Origin: an uncultured Polaribacter sp.
Lineage (GTDB): Bacteria; Bacteroidota; Bacteroidia; Flavobacteriales; Flavobacteriaceae
NCBI GenBank assembly: GCA_913061165.1
Contig: CAJXTJ010000009.1
Location: 1-33,976, forward strand
DNA: 33,976 nt
Direction: 5' to 3'
Made by a program: the position numbers and the translations under genes. The first letter of the stretch is position 1; every line of letters starts with the position of its first letter. Below the pieces are notes generated by a model that was not told the origin of the DNA, made no database searches, and worked only from the letters and a program-made list of their open reading frames with translations. Positions 8,954 to 19,883 of this stretch are shown piece by piece.

Positions 8954-10295
8954 ATTCTAATGCTTTTAAAAGTTCACTTGTTACCTCATTTACCAGCACT
9001 CCAATATCTCCTGCACCCAACATTAAAACTACTTTTGCAGAAGAATTTTTAATATCTTTTATTAAATTATGTTTTTGTGTCAATTTTTTTCGATCATTTT
9101 CAATTTTACTCAATAACCAATTAGAATCTACCCCAACAATAGGAGTTTCTCTTGCTGGATAAATATCCAATAACAATACATCATCAAACTTTGATAATGC
9201 AGAAGCAAAATCTTCTATAAAATCTCTTGTTCTTGAAAATAAATGAGGCTGAAAAACTACCAAAATTTCTTTATCCGGATACATCTCTCTTACTGAATTT
9301 TCTAACGCATTTATAGCTATTGGGTGATGCGCATAGTCATCAATAAGGACAAAATCTGATGTCTTAATTTTATATGAAAATCTGCGTTGAACACCTTTAA
9401 AAGTTGACAAGCTTCTTTTGATATTCTCTAAAGAAATTCCATACACATCTGCCATAGCCAAAGCAGCCAAAGCATTCATTACATTATGACGCCCTGGTAA
9501 ATGAAGTTCTATATTTTTAATTTCTGATGTAGGTGTATTTACATCGAAAATATAGATACCATTTTCTATTTTTAAATTAAAAGCATTATAATCTGCTGGT
9601 GCTTCAATTGCATATGTTAACCCTTTTAGAGGTAGTCCTTTTGCAACAATCAAAGTATCTGAAACTTTATTTGAAAAAGAAACAAATGATTCGTTTAATG
9701 CTTCTATATTTTTATAAATATCTAAATGATCTGCATCCATAGAGGTTACACATGCAATATTTGGACTTAACTGTAAAAAAGAACGATCAAACTCATCAGC
9801 TTCAACAACACTAATTTCCGCAGATCCTAGAATTAAATTGGAATTATAATTCTCTGCAATTCCGCCTAAAAAAGAAGTAGCTTTTACCTCGGCCATAATA
9901 TGACCTAAAATAGAAGATGTTGTTGTTTTACCATGCGTTCCTGCAACTGCTAAACAAAATGTAGTTTCAGTAATTTTGCCTAAAACTGCTGCCCTCTTTA
10001 AAATGGTAAATTTATGATCCAGAAAATAATTAAATTCGGTTTGATTCTTTGGAATTGCCGGTGTATAAACAACCAACGTTTCTTCTTTATTTAAAAATGA
10101 AATTGGAATGTTTTTTACAGCATCTTCAAAATGAATTACTGCACCTAATTCCTCAAGTTCTTTTGTAATTAAAGAAGGTGTCTTATCATAACCTGCTACT
10201 TTTTTTCCAATTGAAGCAAAATAACGTGCAATTGCACTCATTCCTATACCCCCAATTCCGAGAAAATAAATGTTATGTATATTTTTTAAATTCAC
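8943..10295 (-). CDS. murC: UDP-N-acetylmuramate--L-alanine ligase MurC
   Basis: Cytoplasmic ATP-dependent ligase that adds L-alanine to UDP-MurNAc, the first amino acid of the peptidoglycan stem peptide. The N-terminal domain starts with the nucleotide-sugar binding motif [17 protein letters not shown]. The central Mur ligase domain has the ATP-binding loop [11 protein letters not shown], and the DDYAHHP motif marks the start of the C-terminal domain. Length 450 aa is normal. It overlaps murG by 4 bp and ftsQ by 11 bp, consistent with a tightly coupled operon. Confidence 0.98.
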   Translation of the reverse strand: MNLKNIHNIYFLGIGGIGMSAIARYFASIGKKVAGYDKTPSLITKELEELGAVIHFEDAVKNIPISFLNKEETLVVYTPAIPKNQTEFNYFLDHKFTILKRAAVLGKITETTFCLAVAGTHGKTTTSSILGHIMAEVKATSFLGGIAENYNSNLILGSAEISVVEADEFDRSFLQLSPNIACVTSMDADHLDIYKNIEALNESFVSFSNKVSDTLIVAKGLPLKGLTYAIEAPADYNAFNLKIENGIYIFDVNTPTSEIKNIELHLPGRHNVMNALAALAMADVYGISLENIKRSLSTFKGVQRRFSYKIKTSDFVLIDDYAHHPIAINALENSVREMYPDKEILVVFQPHLFSRTRDFIEDFASALSKFDDVLLLDIYPARETPIVGVDSNWLLSKIENDRKKLTQKHNLIKDIKNSSAKVVLMLGAGDIGVLVNEVTSELLKALEYEA

Positions 10296-11386
10296 TTTTT
10301 TAATAATTTTTCAATAGTATCAACAATATCTTTTGTTGCACTAGGAAGTGCTAATTCTTTTATGTTTTCTGACAAGCTTTCTTGTTTACCTGTGTCTTTT
10401 ATCAACGATTCAAAAACTACTGGAAACGTCTCTAAATCACTTTCGTTAATCATTAAAGCGGCATGTTTATCTACAATAGACTTTGCATTTTTTGTTTGAT
10501 GATCTTCGGCCACGTTTGGCGAAGGAATAAAAATTACCGGTTTACCCACAATACACAATTCAGATACAGAACTTGCTCCCGCTCTAGATATTATTAGATC
10601 TGCTGCAGCATACGCAAAATCCATTCTATTTATAAATTGATGTACTTGTATATCTGTTAATGTATTATACTTTTGATACTCCTCAAAGTAGAACTTACCA
10701 CATTGCCAAATAACCTGAACTTTTTGACTTTTAAAGAAGCCTAAATTACGTTCTACAAGTTCATTTATTTTTCTTGCACCTAAACTTCCTCCTAAAATTA
10801 AAATAGTTTTCTTGGTTTTTTCTAGTTTAAAAAAGGTTTTTCCATCTTGTTTTTTTGAATGAATGCAAAGTAAGTCTTGGCGAACTGGGTTCCCTGTTTT
10901 TATAATTTTATCTAAAGGAAAAAACCGTTCTAAATGATCATAGGCAACACAAATATTTTTCGCCTTCTTACTTAATAATTTATTTGTTATTCCCGGGTAT
11001 GAATTTTGTTCTTGTATTACCGTTGGTACTCCTTTCCTAGCGGCCATTATTAGAGTTGGTCCACTTGCAAAACCACCAGTACCAATAGCAATATCTGGTT
11101 TAAATTTATTAATAATTTTTAATGCATTATATAAGCTATGTATCAGTTTAAAAGGAAATGATATATTATCTAAGGTTAATTTTCTTTGAATTCCAGAAAT
11201 CCATAATCCTTTAATTTCGTAGCCTGCTTGTGGCACTTTTTCCATTTCCATCTTATCTTTTGCCCCAACAAATAGAAAATTAGCATTCGGGTACCGTACT
11301 TTTATCTCATTTGCAATTGCAATTGCTGGATAAATATGTCCGCCAGTTCCACCTCCAGAAATTAATATGTTAATCGATTGTTTCAT
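10292..11386 (-). CDS. murG: UDP-GlcNAc transferase MurG (lipid II synthase)
   Basis: Peripheral inner-membrane glycosyltransferase that adds GlcNAc to lipid I to form lipid II. The N-terminal [11 protein letters not shown] loop (about 10-20) is the MurG signature. The C-terminal Rossmann domain carries [13 protein letters not shown] and the UDP-GlcNAc site [18 protein letters not shown]. Length 364 aa is normal. Its start lies inside the 3' end of ftsW (17-bp overlap), and its stop overlaps the murC start by 4 bp. Confidence 0.98.
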   Translation of the reverse strand: MKQSINILISGGGTGGHIYPAIAIANEIKVRYPNANFLFVGAKDKMEMEKVPQAGYEIKGLWISGIQRKLTLDNISFPFKLIHSLYNALKIINKFKPDIAIGTGGFASGPTLIMAARKGVPTVIQEQNSYPGITNKLLSKKAKNICVAYDHLERFFPLDKIIKTGNPVRQDLLCIHSKKQDGKTFFKLEKTKKTILILGGSLGARKINELVERNLGFFKSQKVQVIWQCGKFYFEEYQKYNTLTDIQVHQFINRMDFAYAAADLIISRAGASSVSELCIVGKPVIFIPSPNVAEDHQTKNAKSIVDKHAALMINESDLETFPVVFESLIKDTGKQESLSENIKELALPSATKDIVDTIEKLLKK

Positions 11387-12560
11387 GCAGTATCTCTAAA
11401 GGATTATCATCTAAAATATCTTCTTCTGTTTCTTGTTTAGATGCACTTACACTTAAAATCATGCCCAATGCAAAACAAGTCATCCAGATAGAAGTACCTC
11501 CACTACTAATTAGAGGGAGTGTTTGACCTGTTACAGGAAATAAATTGGTAGCAACTGCCATATTTATAGTTGCCTGAAAAATAATCGGTATACCGACACC
11601 AATGACTAATAATGTGCCAAAAATAGTGACTGTTTTCTTTAAGACCACAAATATTCTAAAGAGTAATAAGAAATATACAAGTACAAGCATAACTCCACCA
11701 AAAAGACCATATTCTTCTACAATAATTGCATAAATAAAATCTGATGATGATTGTGGTAAAAAGTTCTTTTGAACACTTTTACCTGGACCAACTCCTAGCG
11801 GCCCACCTGTTGCAATTGCAATTTTTGCTTTTTCTACTTGATAGGCTTCTTTAACTCCCCCATTAGAAAAACTTTCTATTCTATTTTGCCATGTTTGCAC
11901 TCTATTTGGCATTGCATCTGGAAATGCTTTTGCAATTAATATAAAAAAGGTGAGTGCTAAAATTCCTGCACCTAAAATAAAACTGATATACTTTAAAGGA
12001 TAACCGCCAATAAAAACAATCACCAAAATCATTGTAAAAATAATAGCTGTTGTAGAAAAGTTTGCAGGTAAAATTAAGATTAAGACAAGACTAACTGGCA
12101 ACCACAACTGCAACAAACTTTCTTTAAAAATAATTTCTTTTTCTTTATTTCTAGCTAAATATCTCGCAACAAAAACCATTAAAACCAAACCAGCCAGAGT
12201 AGATGTTTGAAAACCAACGCCAACAAAGGGAATACGAATCCATCTGCTTGCATTTGCGCCTCCAATAGTAGTTCCTTGCGCAAGCGTAAAAACTAGTAAA
12301 ACAATAACAATTGGAAGCATTAGAACAGCGCCTCCAGAGAAATAACGATACGGTATTTTATGTACACCATAAATAATAGCAAAACCCATAATTAATAAAA
12401 CCATGTGCTTAACTAAATGACCAAATGTAGAACCAGAACCTACAACATATACCAAGTTTGTACTTGCACTGTACACAGGCATAAATGAAAATATAGCCAA
12501 AATAGCAACAATTGCCCAAATGGTTTTATCTCCTTCTATATGTTTAAAAATGGTTTTCAT
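11370..12560 (-). CDS. ftsW: Lipid II polymerase FtsW (SEDS family)
   Basis: Polytopic inner-membrane protein of the SEDS family (FtsW/RodA/SpoVE), the septal peptidoglycan glycosyltransferase that works with the transpeptidase FtsI. I see about ten hydrophobic segments. The family's [17 protein letters not shown] region follows the second or third segment, and the GPGKSVQK plus [18 protein letters not shown] block forms the conserved periplasmic loop. It ends with [21 protein letters not shown]. Length 396 aa. FtsW rather than RodA is inferred from its place between murD and murG in the dcw cluster. A 32-bp gap separates it from murD. Confidence 0.96.
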   Translation of the reverse strand: MKTIFKHIEGDKTIWAIVAILAIFSFMPVYSASTNLVYVVGSGSTFGHLVKHMVLLIMGFAIIYGVHKIPYRYFSGGAVLMLPIVIVLLVFTLAQGTTIGGANASRWIRIPFVGVGFQTSTLAGLVLMVFVARYLARNKEKEIIFKESLLQLWLPVSLVLILILPANFSTTAIIFTMILVIVFIGGYPLKYISFILGAGILALTFFILIAKAFPDAMPNRVQTWQNRIESFSNGGVKEAYQVEKAKIAIATGGPLGVGPGKSVQKNFLPQSSSDFIYAIIVEEYGLFGGVMLVLVYFLLLFRIFVVLKKTVTIFGTLLVIGVGIPIIFQATINMAVATNLFPVTGQTLPLISSGGTSIWMTCFALGMILSVSASKQETEEDILDDNPLEILHETID

Positions 12561-12592
12561 TTCTAGATAAATATCTTTTAATTTTAAATGGT

Positions 12593-13927
12593 TTATAGAC
12601 TTCTAACTGCTGCTTTAAATTGGCGACCTCTATCTTCATAATTTTCAAACAAATCGAAACTTGCGCAAGCTGGTGATAATAAAACTGCATCTCCTTTTTC
12701 CGATAACTTACGCGCCACTTTAACCGCCTCTTCAGCACCTGCAGTTTCTACCACAATATCAACTACGTTACCAAAGGTGTTTTTTATTTTATCGTTATCT
12801 AAACCTAAACAAACAATTGCTTTCACCTTTTCTCTAACTAAGGGTAACAAGTCATTGTAATCATTCCCTTTGTCAACACCACCAACAATCCAAACAGTTT
12901 GCTTGTCCATGCATTCTAAAGCGTAGAAAGTTGCATTTACATTGGTTGCTTTAGAATCATTAATATACTCAACACCATATATCTTTGCTACATTTTCTAA
13001 ACGATGTTCTGCTCCTTCAAAACTTGCCAAACTCTCTTTTATAGATTCTTTTCGAACTCTTAGTAGTTGTGCTGCCATCGTTGCAGCCATTGCATTCTTT
13101 ACGTTGTGTTTTCCTTTTACTGTTAAAGTGGATATAGGCATCTTAAAGGTTTCTTTATTTATGTTGATTGTTATTATATTATTTTTTAAAAAAGCGCCGT
13201 ATTCTAATTCTTTTTGTAATGAAAACGGTACTAATTTTGCTCTTGTATTCTTCTTTTTTAACCAATTACTAATGGCTTCATCATCTGCGTCATAAATTAA
13301 ATAATCAGTTTCTTTTTGATTTTCTGTGACTCTAAATTTAGAGGCTATATATTTTTCAAAATCATATTCATATCTATCTAAATGATCTGGTGTTATATTT
13401 GTTAAAATGGCAATATGGCTATTAAAACCTTTTACACCATCTAACTGAAAACTACTCAGTTCTAATACATAATTGTCATACTTTTCGTTCGCAACTTGTT
13501 GTGCAAAACTGTCTCCAATATTCCCGGCAACGCCCACATTTAAACCTGCTCCTTTTAATATATGGTGCAATAATAATGTAGTCGTGGTTTTTCCATTTGA
13601 ACCCGTAATTCCAACAATAGTTGCATCCGTATATTTCGAGGCAAATTCAATCTCAGAAATTACTTGTATGCACTTATCTTTTAATTTTATAACTATGGGA
13701 ACTGTCTCTGCAATTCCAGGACTTTTAACAACTATATCAGCATTTAAAATTTTACTTTCTGTATGCTGTTTTTCTTCGAATTCAATTGCATTATTTAAAA
13801 GAACTTCTATATACTTTTTAGAAATCTCACCTTTATCAGAAACAAAGACTTCGAATCCTTTTTGTTTTCCTAAAATAGCTGCACCAACACCACTTTCTCC
13901 TCCGCCAAGTATTGCCAACCTTTTCAC
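12593..13927 (-). CDS. murD: UDP-MurNAc-L-alanine--D-glutamate ligase MurD
   Basis: Cytoplasmic ATP-dependent ligase that adds D-glutamate to UDP-MurNAc-L-Ala. Features in order: N-terminal LAILGGGESGVGAA dinucleotide-fold motif, ATP loop GITGSNGKTTTT (about 108-119), ITPDHLDRY, EHRLE, NDSKATN and the C-terminal LSPACASFDLFENYEDRG block, all typical of MurD. Length 444 aa is normal. mraY ends 1 bp before it in the operon. The minus-strand ORF at 12544-12738 and two plus-strand ORFs inside it are frame shadows. Confidence 0.98.
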   Translation of the reverse strand: MKRLAILGGGESGVGAAILGKQKGFEVFVSDKGEISKKYIEVLLNNAIEFEEKQHTESKILNADIVVKSPGIAETVPIVIKLKDKCIQVISEIEFASKYTDATIVGITGSNGKTTTTLLLHHILKGAGLNVGVAGNIGDSFAQQVANEKYDNYVLELSSFQLDGVKGFNSHIAILTNITPDHLDRYEYDFEKYIASKFRVTENQKETDYLIYDADDEAISNWLKKKNTRAKLVPFSLQKELEYGAFLKNNIITININKETFKMPISTLTVKGKHNVKNAMAATMAAQLLRVRKESIKESLASFEGAEHRLENVAKIYGVEYINDSKATNVNATFYALECMDKQTVWIVGGVDKGNDYNDLLPLVREKVKAIVCLGLDNDKIKNTFGNVVDIVVETAGAEEAVKVARKLSEKGDAVLLSPACASFDLFENYEDRGRQFKAAVRSL

Positions 13928-13928
13928 G

Positions 13929-15155
13929 TTATCTTAATTTTAAAGTCACAATTGTTAATACCGCTAAAAGAATTCCAATAATCCAAAAACGGACTACAAT
14001 TTTACTTTCGTGGTAACTTAATTTTTGATAATGATGATGCAAAGGAGCCATTCTAAAAACTCTCCTTCCTGCACCAAACTTCTTTTTAGTGAACTTAAAC
14101 CAGAAAACTTGAATAATTACAGACATATTTTCTACTACAAAAATTCCTGCTAAAATTGGTAACAATAATTCTTTTCTAATAGCAATAGCAATTACCGCTA
14201 TAATTCCGCCAATTGTTAAACTTCCTGTATCACCCATAAAAACCTGTGCAGGATACGTATTGTACCAAAGGAAACCGATTAATGCTCCTGCAAAAGCAAG
14301 GATAAAAACGGTCATTTCTCCTGAATTAGGAATGTACATAACATCTAAATAATCTGCAAAAATGATGTTTCCAGAAACCCATGCAAAGACAGCTAGTGTA
14401 ATGACAATAATGGCGGATGAGCCTGCAGCCAACCCATCAATCCCATCAGTTAAGTTTGCGCCGTTAGAAATTCCAGTAACAATAAAAACAACAATAAAGA
14501 TGAATACAATCCAACCATATTTTTCGTAACCTTCACCAAGGAAACTCAAGGATTTTGTATAATCTAGTTCGTTATCTTTTAAAAATGGTACGGTAGTTTT
14601 GGTTGATTTATGAGCAACTCCAAAAACGGTTGTTCTACCATTATCTTGTAAAATTTGTTCTGCAACTGGCAATTGCTCTTTAATAGTTACATCTTCATGA
14701 AAATATAACATAGATCCTACAATAATACCTAAACCAACTTGTCCAAGAATTTTAAATTTACCTTGCAGACCAGCTTTATCCTTTTTAAATACCTTAATAT
14801 AATCATCTAAAAAACCTATAAGACCCATCCAAACGGTAGTAATTACAAGAATAATTATATAAATATTATCCAGTTTTGCTAATAAAAAAACAGGTATTAA
14901 AGTTGCTAGAATAATAATAATTCCACCCATTGTTGGCGTACCAGATTTCTGAACCTGACCTTCTAAACCTAAATCTCTAATAGTTTCACCAACTTGCAGC
15001 TTTTGTAAAAACTGAATAATTCTCTTACCATAGATTGCAGAAATTAACAATGATAAAATAAAAGCCGCTGCAGCTCTAAATGTGATAAATTGAAACACAC
15101 TAGCTCCAGGGAAACTAAACTGACTTTCTAAATATTCGAATAAATAATACAGCAT
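13929..15155 (-). CDS. mraY: Phospho-MurNAc-pentapeptide transferase MraY
   Basis: Polytopic inner-membrane enzyme that transfers phospho-MurNAc-pentapeptide to undecaprenyl phosphate, giving lipid I. It has about ten membrane segments. The signature motifs are present: [12 protein letters not shown], the Asp-pair [40 protein letters not shown] and the histidine motif [10 protein letters not shown]. Length 408 aa is longer than E. coli MraY (360) because of an insertion around residues 150-190 ([10 protein letters not shown] to [10 protein letters not shown]), which is common in Bacteroidota. It starts 5 bp after murE and ends 1 bp before murD. Confidence 0.98.
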   Translation of the reverse strand: MLYYLFEYLESQFSFPGASVFQFITFRAAAAFILSLLISAIYGKRIIQFLQKLQVGETIRDLGLEGQVQKSGTPTMGGIIIILATLIPVFLLAKLDNIYIIILVITTVWMGLIGFLDDYIKVFKKDKAGLQGKFKILGQVGLGIIVGSMLYFHEDVTIKEQLPVAEQILQDNGRTTVFGVAHKSTKTTVPFLKDNELDYTKSLSFLGEGYEKYGWIVFIFIVVFIVTGISNGANLTDGIDGLAAGSSAIIVITLAVFAWVSGNIIFADYLDVMYIPNSGEMTVFILAFAGALIGFLWYNTYPAQVFMGDTGSLTIGGIIAVIAIAIRKELLLPILAGIFVVENMSVIIQVFWFKFTKKKFGAGRRVFRMAPLHHHYQKLSYHESKIVVRFWIIGILLAVLTIVTLKLR

Positions 15156-15160
15156 TCTTA

Positions 15161-16624
15161 CTAATTTTTTAACTGGTTAAAACAATTTTTCACTTCTTCT
15201 AAATCATCAAAATGAGCACGAACGCCATTTATCTCTTGATAATCTTCATGTCCTTTTCCTGCAATAAGTATAATATCTCCTACTTCAGAAAGTTTACAAG
15301 CCGTTTTAATTGCTTGTCTTCTATCTAAAACTGTCAATGTTTTTCTATAGTTTTCTGAGGAAACACCAACTTCCATTTCATCTAAAATAGTTTGCGGATT
15401 TTCTGTTCTTGGATTGTCTGAAGTAAAAATTGCCTGACTACTTAATTGCGAAGCAATATTTGCCATTTTTGGTCTTTTTGTCTTGTCTCTATCGCCACCA
15501 CAACCTACTACTGTGATTACCTTTTCGTTACCTGTTCTAATATCATTAATAGTTTCTAATACATTTTTTAATGCATCTGGCGTATGTGCATAATCTATAA
15601 TTGCTGTAATTCCATCTTCTGAAATTACATATTCGAAACGTCCACTTACGCTTTCTAATTCGCTAATAATTGTTAATGTTTCTAATTTCTCTAAACCCAA
15701 CAATTCTGCGGTTGCAATAATTGCAGTTAGGTTATAGATATTAAAAACACCTATAAGCTTTGTCCAAACTTCGGTTCCATCCACAGAAATTAAGGTACCA
15801 GAAAGTTGTTTTTCTAAGATCTTCACCTTAAAATCTGCCAATGTTTTTAAAGCATATGTTTTCTTTTTTGCCTGGGTATTTTGCAACATAAAGTTGCCGT
15901 TTTTATCATCGATATTTGTTAATGCAAATGCCGATTTTGGCAATCCATCAAAAAATTCTTTTTTTACATTTCTATATGCTGCAAACGTTTGATGATAATC
16001 TAAATGGTCATGCGAAAGATTTGTATAAATACCGCCAGTAAAAACCAATCCTTCTGTTCTTTTTTGATGAATACCGTGAGAACTAACCTCCATAAAGCAG
16101 AAATCTACACCGGCGTCAATCATTTTATCTAGATACCCATTAATCGTTATAGAATCTGGTGTTGTGTGGGTTGCCTTAAATTCAACATCATCTACCAAAA
16201 CTTTAACAGTAGACAACAACCCTACTTTATACCCTGCCATCTTAAATAATTGATATAAGAGTGATGCTATGGTAGTTTTACCATTTGTACCTGTAATACC
16301 TATCAAAGGTATTTTAGAAGAAGGGTTATCGTAAAAATTTGAAGCCATAACTGCCAGAGCAGTATTTGCATCTACCACTTGAACGTATGTAATTTCGTCT
16401 TTCTGCGTTTCAGGAAAGTCTTCACAAACAATTACAGTAGCACCTAAATCTATGGCCTTGTTTATGTATAAATGTCCATCAACAGAAACTCCTTTTTGAG
16501 CAATAAAAATATCTTCATTTTCAATTTTTCTAGAATCGAAAACAAGATTTTTTACGGCTACGTTTGTAGCACCAAATACTTTAGTAATTGCAACCTTATA
16601 TAATATGTCTTTTAAGTTTTTCAG
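15161..16624 (-). CDS. murE: UDP-MurNAc-tripeptide synthetase MurE (CTG start)
   Basis: Cytoplasmic ligase adding the third residue of the stem peptide. The ORF track starts at a GTG at 16378, which would delete the whole N-terminal domain. The same frame stays open upstream to a TAA just before 16624 and reads [20 protein letters not shown]...[19 protein letters not shown], a standard MurE N-terminus. No ATG, GTG or TTG lies in that frame before 16378. The only near-cognate codon at the right place is CTG (16624-16622), 1 bp after the ftsI TAG. This gives 487 aa, the family's usual length. The ATP loop [10 protein letters not shown] is near residues 109-118. DNPR at 403-406 is the motif for meso-diaminopimelate. 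The reading frame and product are secure; the CTG start is inferred and could also be a base error. Confidence 0.93.
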   Translation of the reverse strand: MKNLKDILYKVAITKVFGATNVAVKNLVFDSRKIENEDIFIAQKGVSVDGHLYINKAIDLGATVIVCEDFPETQKDEITYVQVVDANTALAVMASNFYDNPSSKIPLIGITGTNGKTTIASLLYQLFKMAGYKVGLLSTVKVLVDDVEFKATHTTPDSITINGYLDKMIDAGVDFCFMEVSSHGIHQKRTEGLVFTGGIYTNLSHDHLDYHQTFAAYRNVKKEFFDGLPKSAFALTNIDDKNGNFMLQNTQAKKKTYALKTLADFKVKILEKQLSGTLISVDGTEVWTKLIGVFNIYNLTAIIATAELLGLEKLETLTIISELESVSGRFEYVISEDGITAIIDYAHTPDALKNVLETINDIRTGNEKVITVVGCGGDRDKTKRPKMANIASQLSSQAIFTSDNPRTENPQTILDEMEVGVSSENYRKTLTVLDRRQAIKTACKLSEVGDIILIAGKGHEDYQEINGVRAHFDDLEEVKNCFNQLKN

Positions 16625-16625
16625 A

Positions 16626-18641
16626 CTATGATAATTTTAGGGTGATTGTATTTCCTTTTACTAATTTTTCTCCTTTTTTTAAAGATTGATATTTTACTTT
16701 ACCAACTCCAGAAATTTCAACTTTTAATCCAATATTTTCTAATAAAGACAATGCATCCATACCAGACATCCCTTTAACATTTGGAATTTGTGTATGGCTT
16801 TTACTCAATACATCATCATACGTTGCGTATTGCATTTCGATTTCTTCAAAACTTGCTTTATCTTCTACAGATTGATTGTCTACAGGAGTTGTTGTATAAA
16901 TTTTTTGAGCAATTTCTTTAAAAACAGGTCCAGCAACGGTTGCACCATAATATCCTTTTTCCTTTTTAGGATCATGAATTACCACAATACAAGAATATTT
17001 AGGATTCTCTGCAGGAAAAAAACCTACAAATGAAGCTACGTAGTGTTTGTTAGAATATCCTGCAGCCACTGTGTTGCCATTTTCGTCTTTATATTTAGGA
17101 AGGTATTTTTTAGCAGTTCCTGTTTTTCCTGCCATAGAAAAATTTGAAGAATAGATATTATTTGCAGTTCCTCTTACAACTACATTTTCTAGTACTTTTC
17201 TAATTTTACTTAAAGTTTCATCAGAAGCAATTTTGGGGTTAACAACTACAGTTTCAAAAACTTTCTCTGTTTTATCTTGTCTTCTTAGCTCTTTAATAAA
17301 TCTAGGTTTTACCATTATACCGTTATTTGCAACAGCATTATAAAACATTAAGGTTTGCATTGGTGTAACCGAAACTCCGTACCCCCAAGACATCCATTCT
17401 AAAGAAATTTTATTCCATCTTTTATCTGATGGTATAGGCACTACAGGTCTTCCCTCTCCTTTAATAGGGAAACCAATTGCCTTTGTAAATCCGTATGTTT
17501 CTAATTTCTTAATAAATTTTTCTGGCTGATGATCGTAATGCTTTTTAATTAACTTCACAACGCCCACATTAGAGGAAACCTCAAAAACTCTTGCGGCAGA
17601 AATCTTACCATAACCACCTCGATGAGAATCTTCTACCTTAGAACCGTGAATAAAAATTTTACCTTTCTCTGTATCTACAACTGTAGAAGTATCAATAAAT
17701 TTATCATCTAAAGCAGCCATTAAGCTTGCCAACTTAAATGTAGAACCAGGCTCATGACTTTCCCATACCGCATAGTTTCTCTTTTCGTAATACTTTCCTT
17801 TTTTAGTTCTACCTAAATTAGAAATTGCTTTAATTTCTCCGGTTGCAGTTTCCATAACCACCGCACAACCATGATCTGCTTCAAAATACTCTAACTTTCT
17901 TAAAAGTGCATGATGCGTAATATCTTGAATATTCACATCTATCGTTGTAATAATATCATGCCCATCTATTGGTTCTTTTTCATTAAAGTCGGTAATTGGT
18001 TTCCATTGATTTTTAGCAATTTTTTGTTCCCATCTTAATCCATTTTCACCTTGCATATAATCTGCAAAAGCCCCTTCTATTCCTGCTTCACCTCTAAAAT
18101 CGTCATAACCAATAGTTCTCTCGGCTATCTTACCTATAGGGTGTGCTCGTTCCGTTCTGTGCTTTGCAATAAAACCACCCTTATACACCCCCAAATTAAA
18201 AATTGGAAATTTCCTCATTTTTAAATAATCTGTGTATCCAATATTTCTAGCAATTAAGAAATACCTTCTTTTTCTATTTTTTGCAGTCCTTAATTTTTTC
18301 TGATAATAACTAGATGAATTCCCTAGCATTTTCGAAAGTTCATTTGACAAACTCACAATATTCTCTTCAAAAATCGTATTATCTACCGTAACTAAATCCA
18401 TGAAAATATTGAATTTAGACATCGAAGTTGCAAGTAGATTTCCGTCTGCCGCATATACATTGCCTTTATTTGCGTAAATAGTGTCTTGCCTAACCGTAAG
18501 TTCTGTGGCTAGTTCTCTATAGGCATCTCCTTGAACGTACTGAAGATTAACAACTCTTAAAATAATAGCTAATAAAAACAACGTCATAAAAGCACCTACT
18601 AAGTAGAATTTCGTTAAAATGCTTTTTTTGTGAGTTGCCAA
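16626..18641 (-). CDS. ftsI: Septal peptidoglycan transpeptidase FtsI (PBP3), with PASTA domain
   Basis: Class B penicillin-binding protein that cross-links septal peptidoglycan, partner of FtsW. It has one N-terminal membrane anchor (about 14-32), a PBP dimerisation domain (about 50-210), and a transpeptidase domain with all three active-site motifs: STFK at 300-303 (acyl-Ser300), SSN at 356-358 and KTGT at 506-509. A single PASTA domain closes the protein (about 617-671, IPNVKGMSGMDALSLLENIGL). The PASTA addition is normal in Bacteroidota FtsI. It starts 2 bp after ftsL, and its TAG stop lies 1 bp before the proposed murE start. Confidence 0.97.
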   Translation of the reverse strand: MATHKKSILTKFYLVGAFMTLFLLAIILRVVNLQYVQGDAYRELATELTVRQDTIYANKGNVYAADGNLLATSMSKFNIFMDLVTVDNTIFEENIVSLSNELSKMLGNSSSYYQKKLRTAKNRKRRYFLIARNIGYTDYLKMRKFPIFNLGVYKGGFIAKHRTERAHPIGKIAERTIGYDDFRGEAGIEGAFADYMQGENGLRWEQKIAKNQWKPITDFNEKEPIDGHDIITTIDVNIQDITHHALLRKLEYFEADHGCAVVMETATGEIKAISNLGRTKKGKYYEKRNYAVWESHEPGSTFKLASLMAALDDKFIDTSTVVDTEKGKIFIHGSKVEDSHRGGYGKISAARVFEVSSNVGVVKLIKKHYDHQPEKFIKKLETYGFTKAIGFPIKGEGRPVVPIPSDKRWNKISLEWMSWGYGVSVTPMQTLMFYNAVANNGIMVKPRFIKELRRQDKTEKVFETVVVNPKIASDETLSKIRKVLENVVVRGTANNIYSSNFSMAGKTGTAKKYLPKYKDENGNTVAAGYSNKHYVASFVGFFPAENPKYSCIVVIHDPKKEKGYYGATVAGPVFKEIAQKIYTTTPVDNQSVEDKASFEEIEMQYATYDDVLSKSHTQIPNVKGMSGMDALSLLENIGLKVEISGVGKVKYQSLKKGEKLVKGNTITLKLS

Positions 18642-18643
18642 TT

Positions 18644-18973
18644 TTAATTATCTTTATAGGTTACTTTTATTTTTTTTGGTGGAGTTTCTGAAGGTCTTAA
18701 ACCTCTATATATTGCTTTCTCCCGAATACTAGACTCCATTTTCATTCTCATTAAAATAGTACCAGTATCTATATACTCTGCCCTTAATTCTCGCTTCAAT
18801 TTATTTAATTCTGCAATTTTTATTACTTTCTGATCTGATTTGTGCGAACTAGAAATCATTACTAATAAGAGCCCAACTACAAAAATAATAATGCGCCAAT
18901 TTTTAAAAGCAGACTCATCTGTAAGGAAACTTCCTCTTAAAAAGCCGTAAACTCTTTTTTTAACTTTAGACAT
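18644..18973 (-). CDS. ftsL: FtsL-like division protein
   Basis: Small bitopic membrane protein (109 aa) at the usual ftsL position between rsmH and ftsI. A basic N-terminus is followed by one membrane segment (about 27-43, IIIFVVGLLLVMISSS) and a short charged helix (LNKLKRELRAEYIDTGTILMRMKMES) that could form the coiled coil used to bind FtsB/DivIC and FtsQ. The final SETPPKKIKVTYKDN tail is basic. Primary-sequence identity to FtsL of other phyla is low, so the name rests on topology and gene order. It starts 4 bp after rsmH and stops 2 bp before ftsI. Confidence 0.85.
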   Translation of the reverse strand: MSKVKKRVYGFLRGSFLTDESAFKNWRIIIFVVGLLLVMISSSHKSDQKVIKIAELNKLKRELRAEYIDTGTILMRMKMESSIREKAIYRGLRPSETPPKKIKVTYKDN

Positions 18974-18977
18974 CTTA

Positions 18978-19883
18978 TTACTTTTTCCTTTTTAGAGTAG
19001 CAATTCTAAGTTTTGCACTTCTAGATCTATTATTTACTTTTATTTCGGCTGCTTTTGGCACCATCAACTTTCCTACTTTCTCCATAGGAACTTCTATATT
19101 TCCAAAAACATCTTTTTCCGGTTCACCAACAAATAACCCTGTTCTAATAAACCTTTTTACTAATCTATCTTCTAAAGAATGATAGGAAATAACACTTAAC
19201 CGTCCTTCTTTATTTAATAAATTTGGCATTTGCATAAGAAACTCCTTCAAGACCTCTAATTCTTCATTTACCTCAATTCTAATGGCTTGAAATATCTGTG
19301 CTAATATTTTATGCGCTACCGCATTGGGTAAATATTTTTGTAAAGCGTCTTTTAACTGAAAGCTTGTTTCAATTTTTTCTTCTTGTCTTTTTTCTACAAT
19401 CGTTTTTGCAATATTTTTTGAGTTCCTTAACTCACCATATAAAAACAAGATCTCTGCTAATTTTTCTTCAGAGTAACCGCTAATAACCTCCTTTGCGGAA
19501 ATTTTAGATTTCTGATTCATTCTCATATCTAAGTCACCATCAAAACGAGTAGAAAAACCTCTTTCTCCCTCGTCAAATTGATGAGAAGAAACACCTAAAT
19601 CTGCTAAAACTCCGTCTACTTTTTTTACACCGTTAAACCTTAGAAATCTAGAGATATATCTAAAATTCTCTGGAATCAGCGTAAAACGAGCATCATCAAT
19701 TACATTCTCTAATGCGTCTGGATCTTGATCAAAACCAAATAACCTTCCGTTTTTACCAAGTCTACTCAAAATCTCTCTTGAATGACCTCCGCCACCAAAC
19801 GTAACATCTACATAGACACCGTCTTCTTTAATAGCTAAGGCATCTATACTTTCTTTTAATAAAACCGGACTATGATAATTCAT
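18978..19883 (-). CDS. rsmH: 16S rRNA (cytosine1402-N4)-methyltransferase RsmH
   Basis: SAM-dependent methyltransferase that methylates N4 of C1402 in the decoding centre of 16S rRNA (old name MraW). The N-terminal HSPVLLKESIDAL and the SAM loop DVTFGGGGHSREIL are diagnostic. DLGVSSHQFDEGERGFS and SYHSLEDRLVKRFI follow, as in the family. Length 301 aa is normal. The start is fixed by MNYHSPVLL and lies 14 bp inside the 3' end of mraZ, the classic mraZ-rsmH overlap. Confidence 0.98.
   Translation of the reverse strand: MNYHSPVLLKESIDALAIKEDGVYVDVTFGGGGHSREILSRLGKNGRLFGFDQDPDALENVIDDARFTLIPENFRYISRFLRFNGVKKVDGVLADLGVSSHQFDEGERGFSTRFDGDLDMRMNQKSKISAKEVISGYSEEKLAEILFLYGELRNSKNIAKTIVEKRQEEKIETSFQLKDALQKYLPNAVAHKILAQIFQAIRIEVNEELEVLKEFLMQMPNLLNKEGRLSVISYHSLEDRLVKRFIRTGLFVGEPEKDVFGNIEVPMEKVGKLMVPKAAEIKVNNRSRSAKLRIATLKRKK

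Noticed and set aside
12544-12738. Minus-strand 64-aa ORF between murD and ftsW
   Set aside because: It lies mostly inside the murD 3' end in another frame and reads as a low-complexity shadow.
12942-13937. Plus-strand ORFs of 117 and 154 aa opposite murD
   Set aside because: Antisense shadows with murD motifs read backwards.
15161-16378. murE as a truncated gene or pseudogene starting at GTG 16378
   Set aside because: The upstream frame is open and encodes the missing N-terminal domain, so the gene is complete; only the start codon is unusual.
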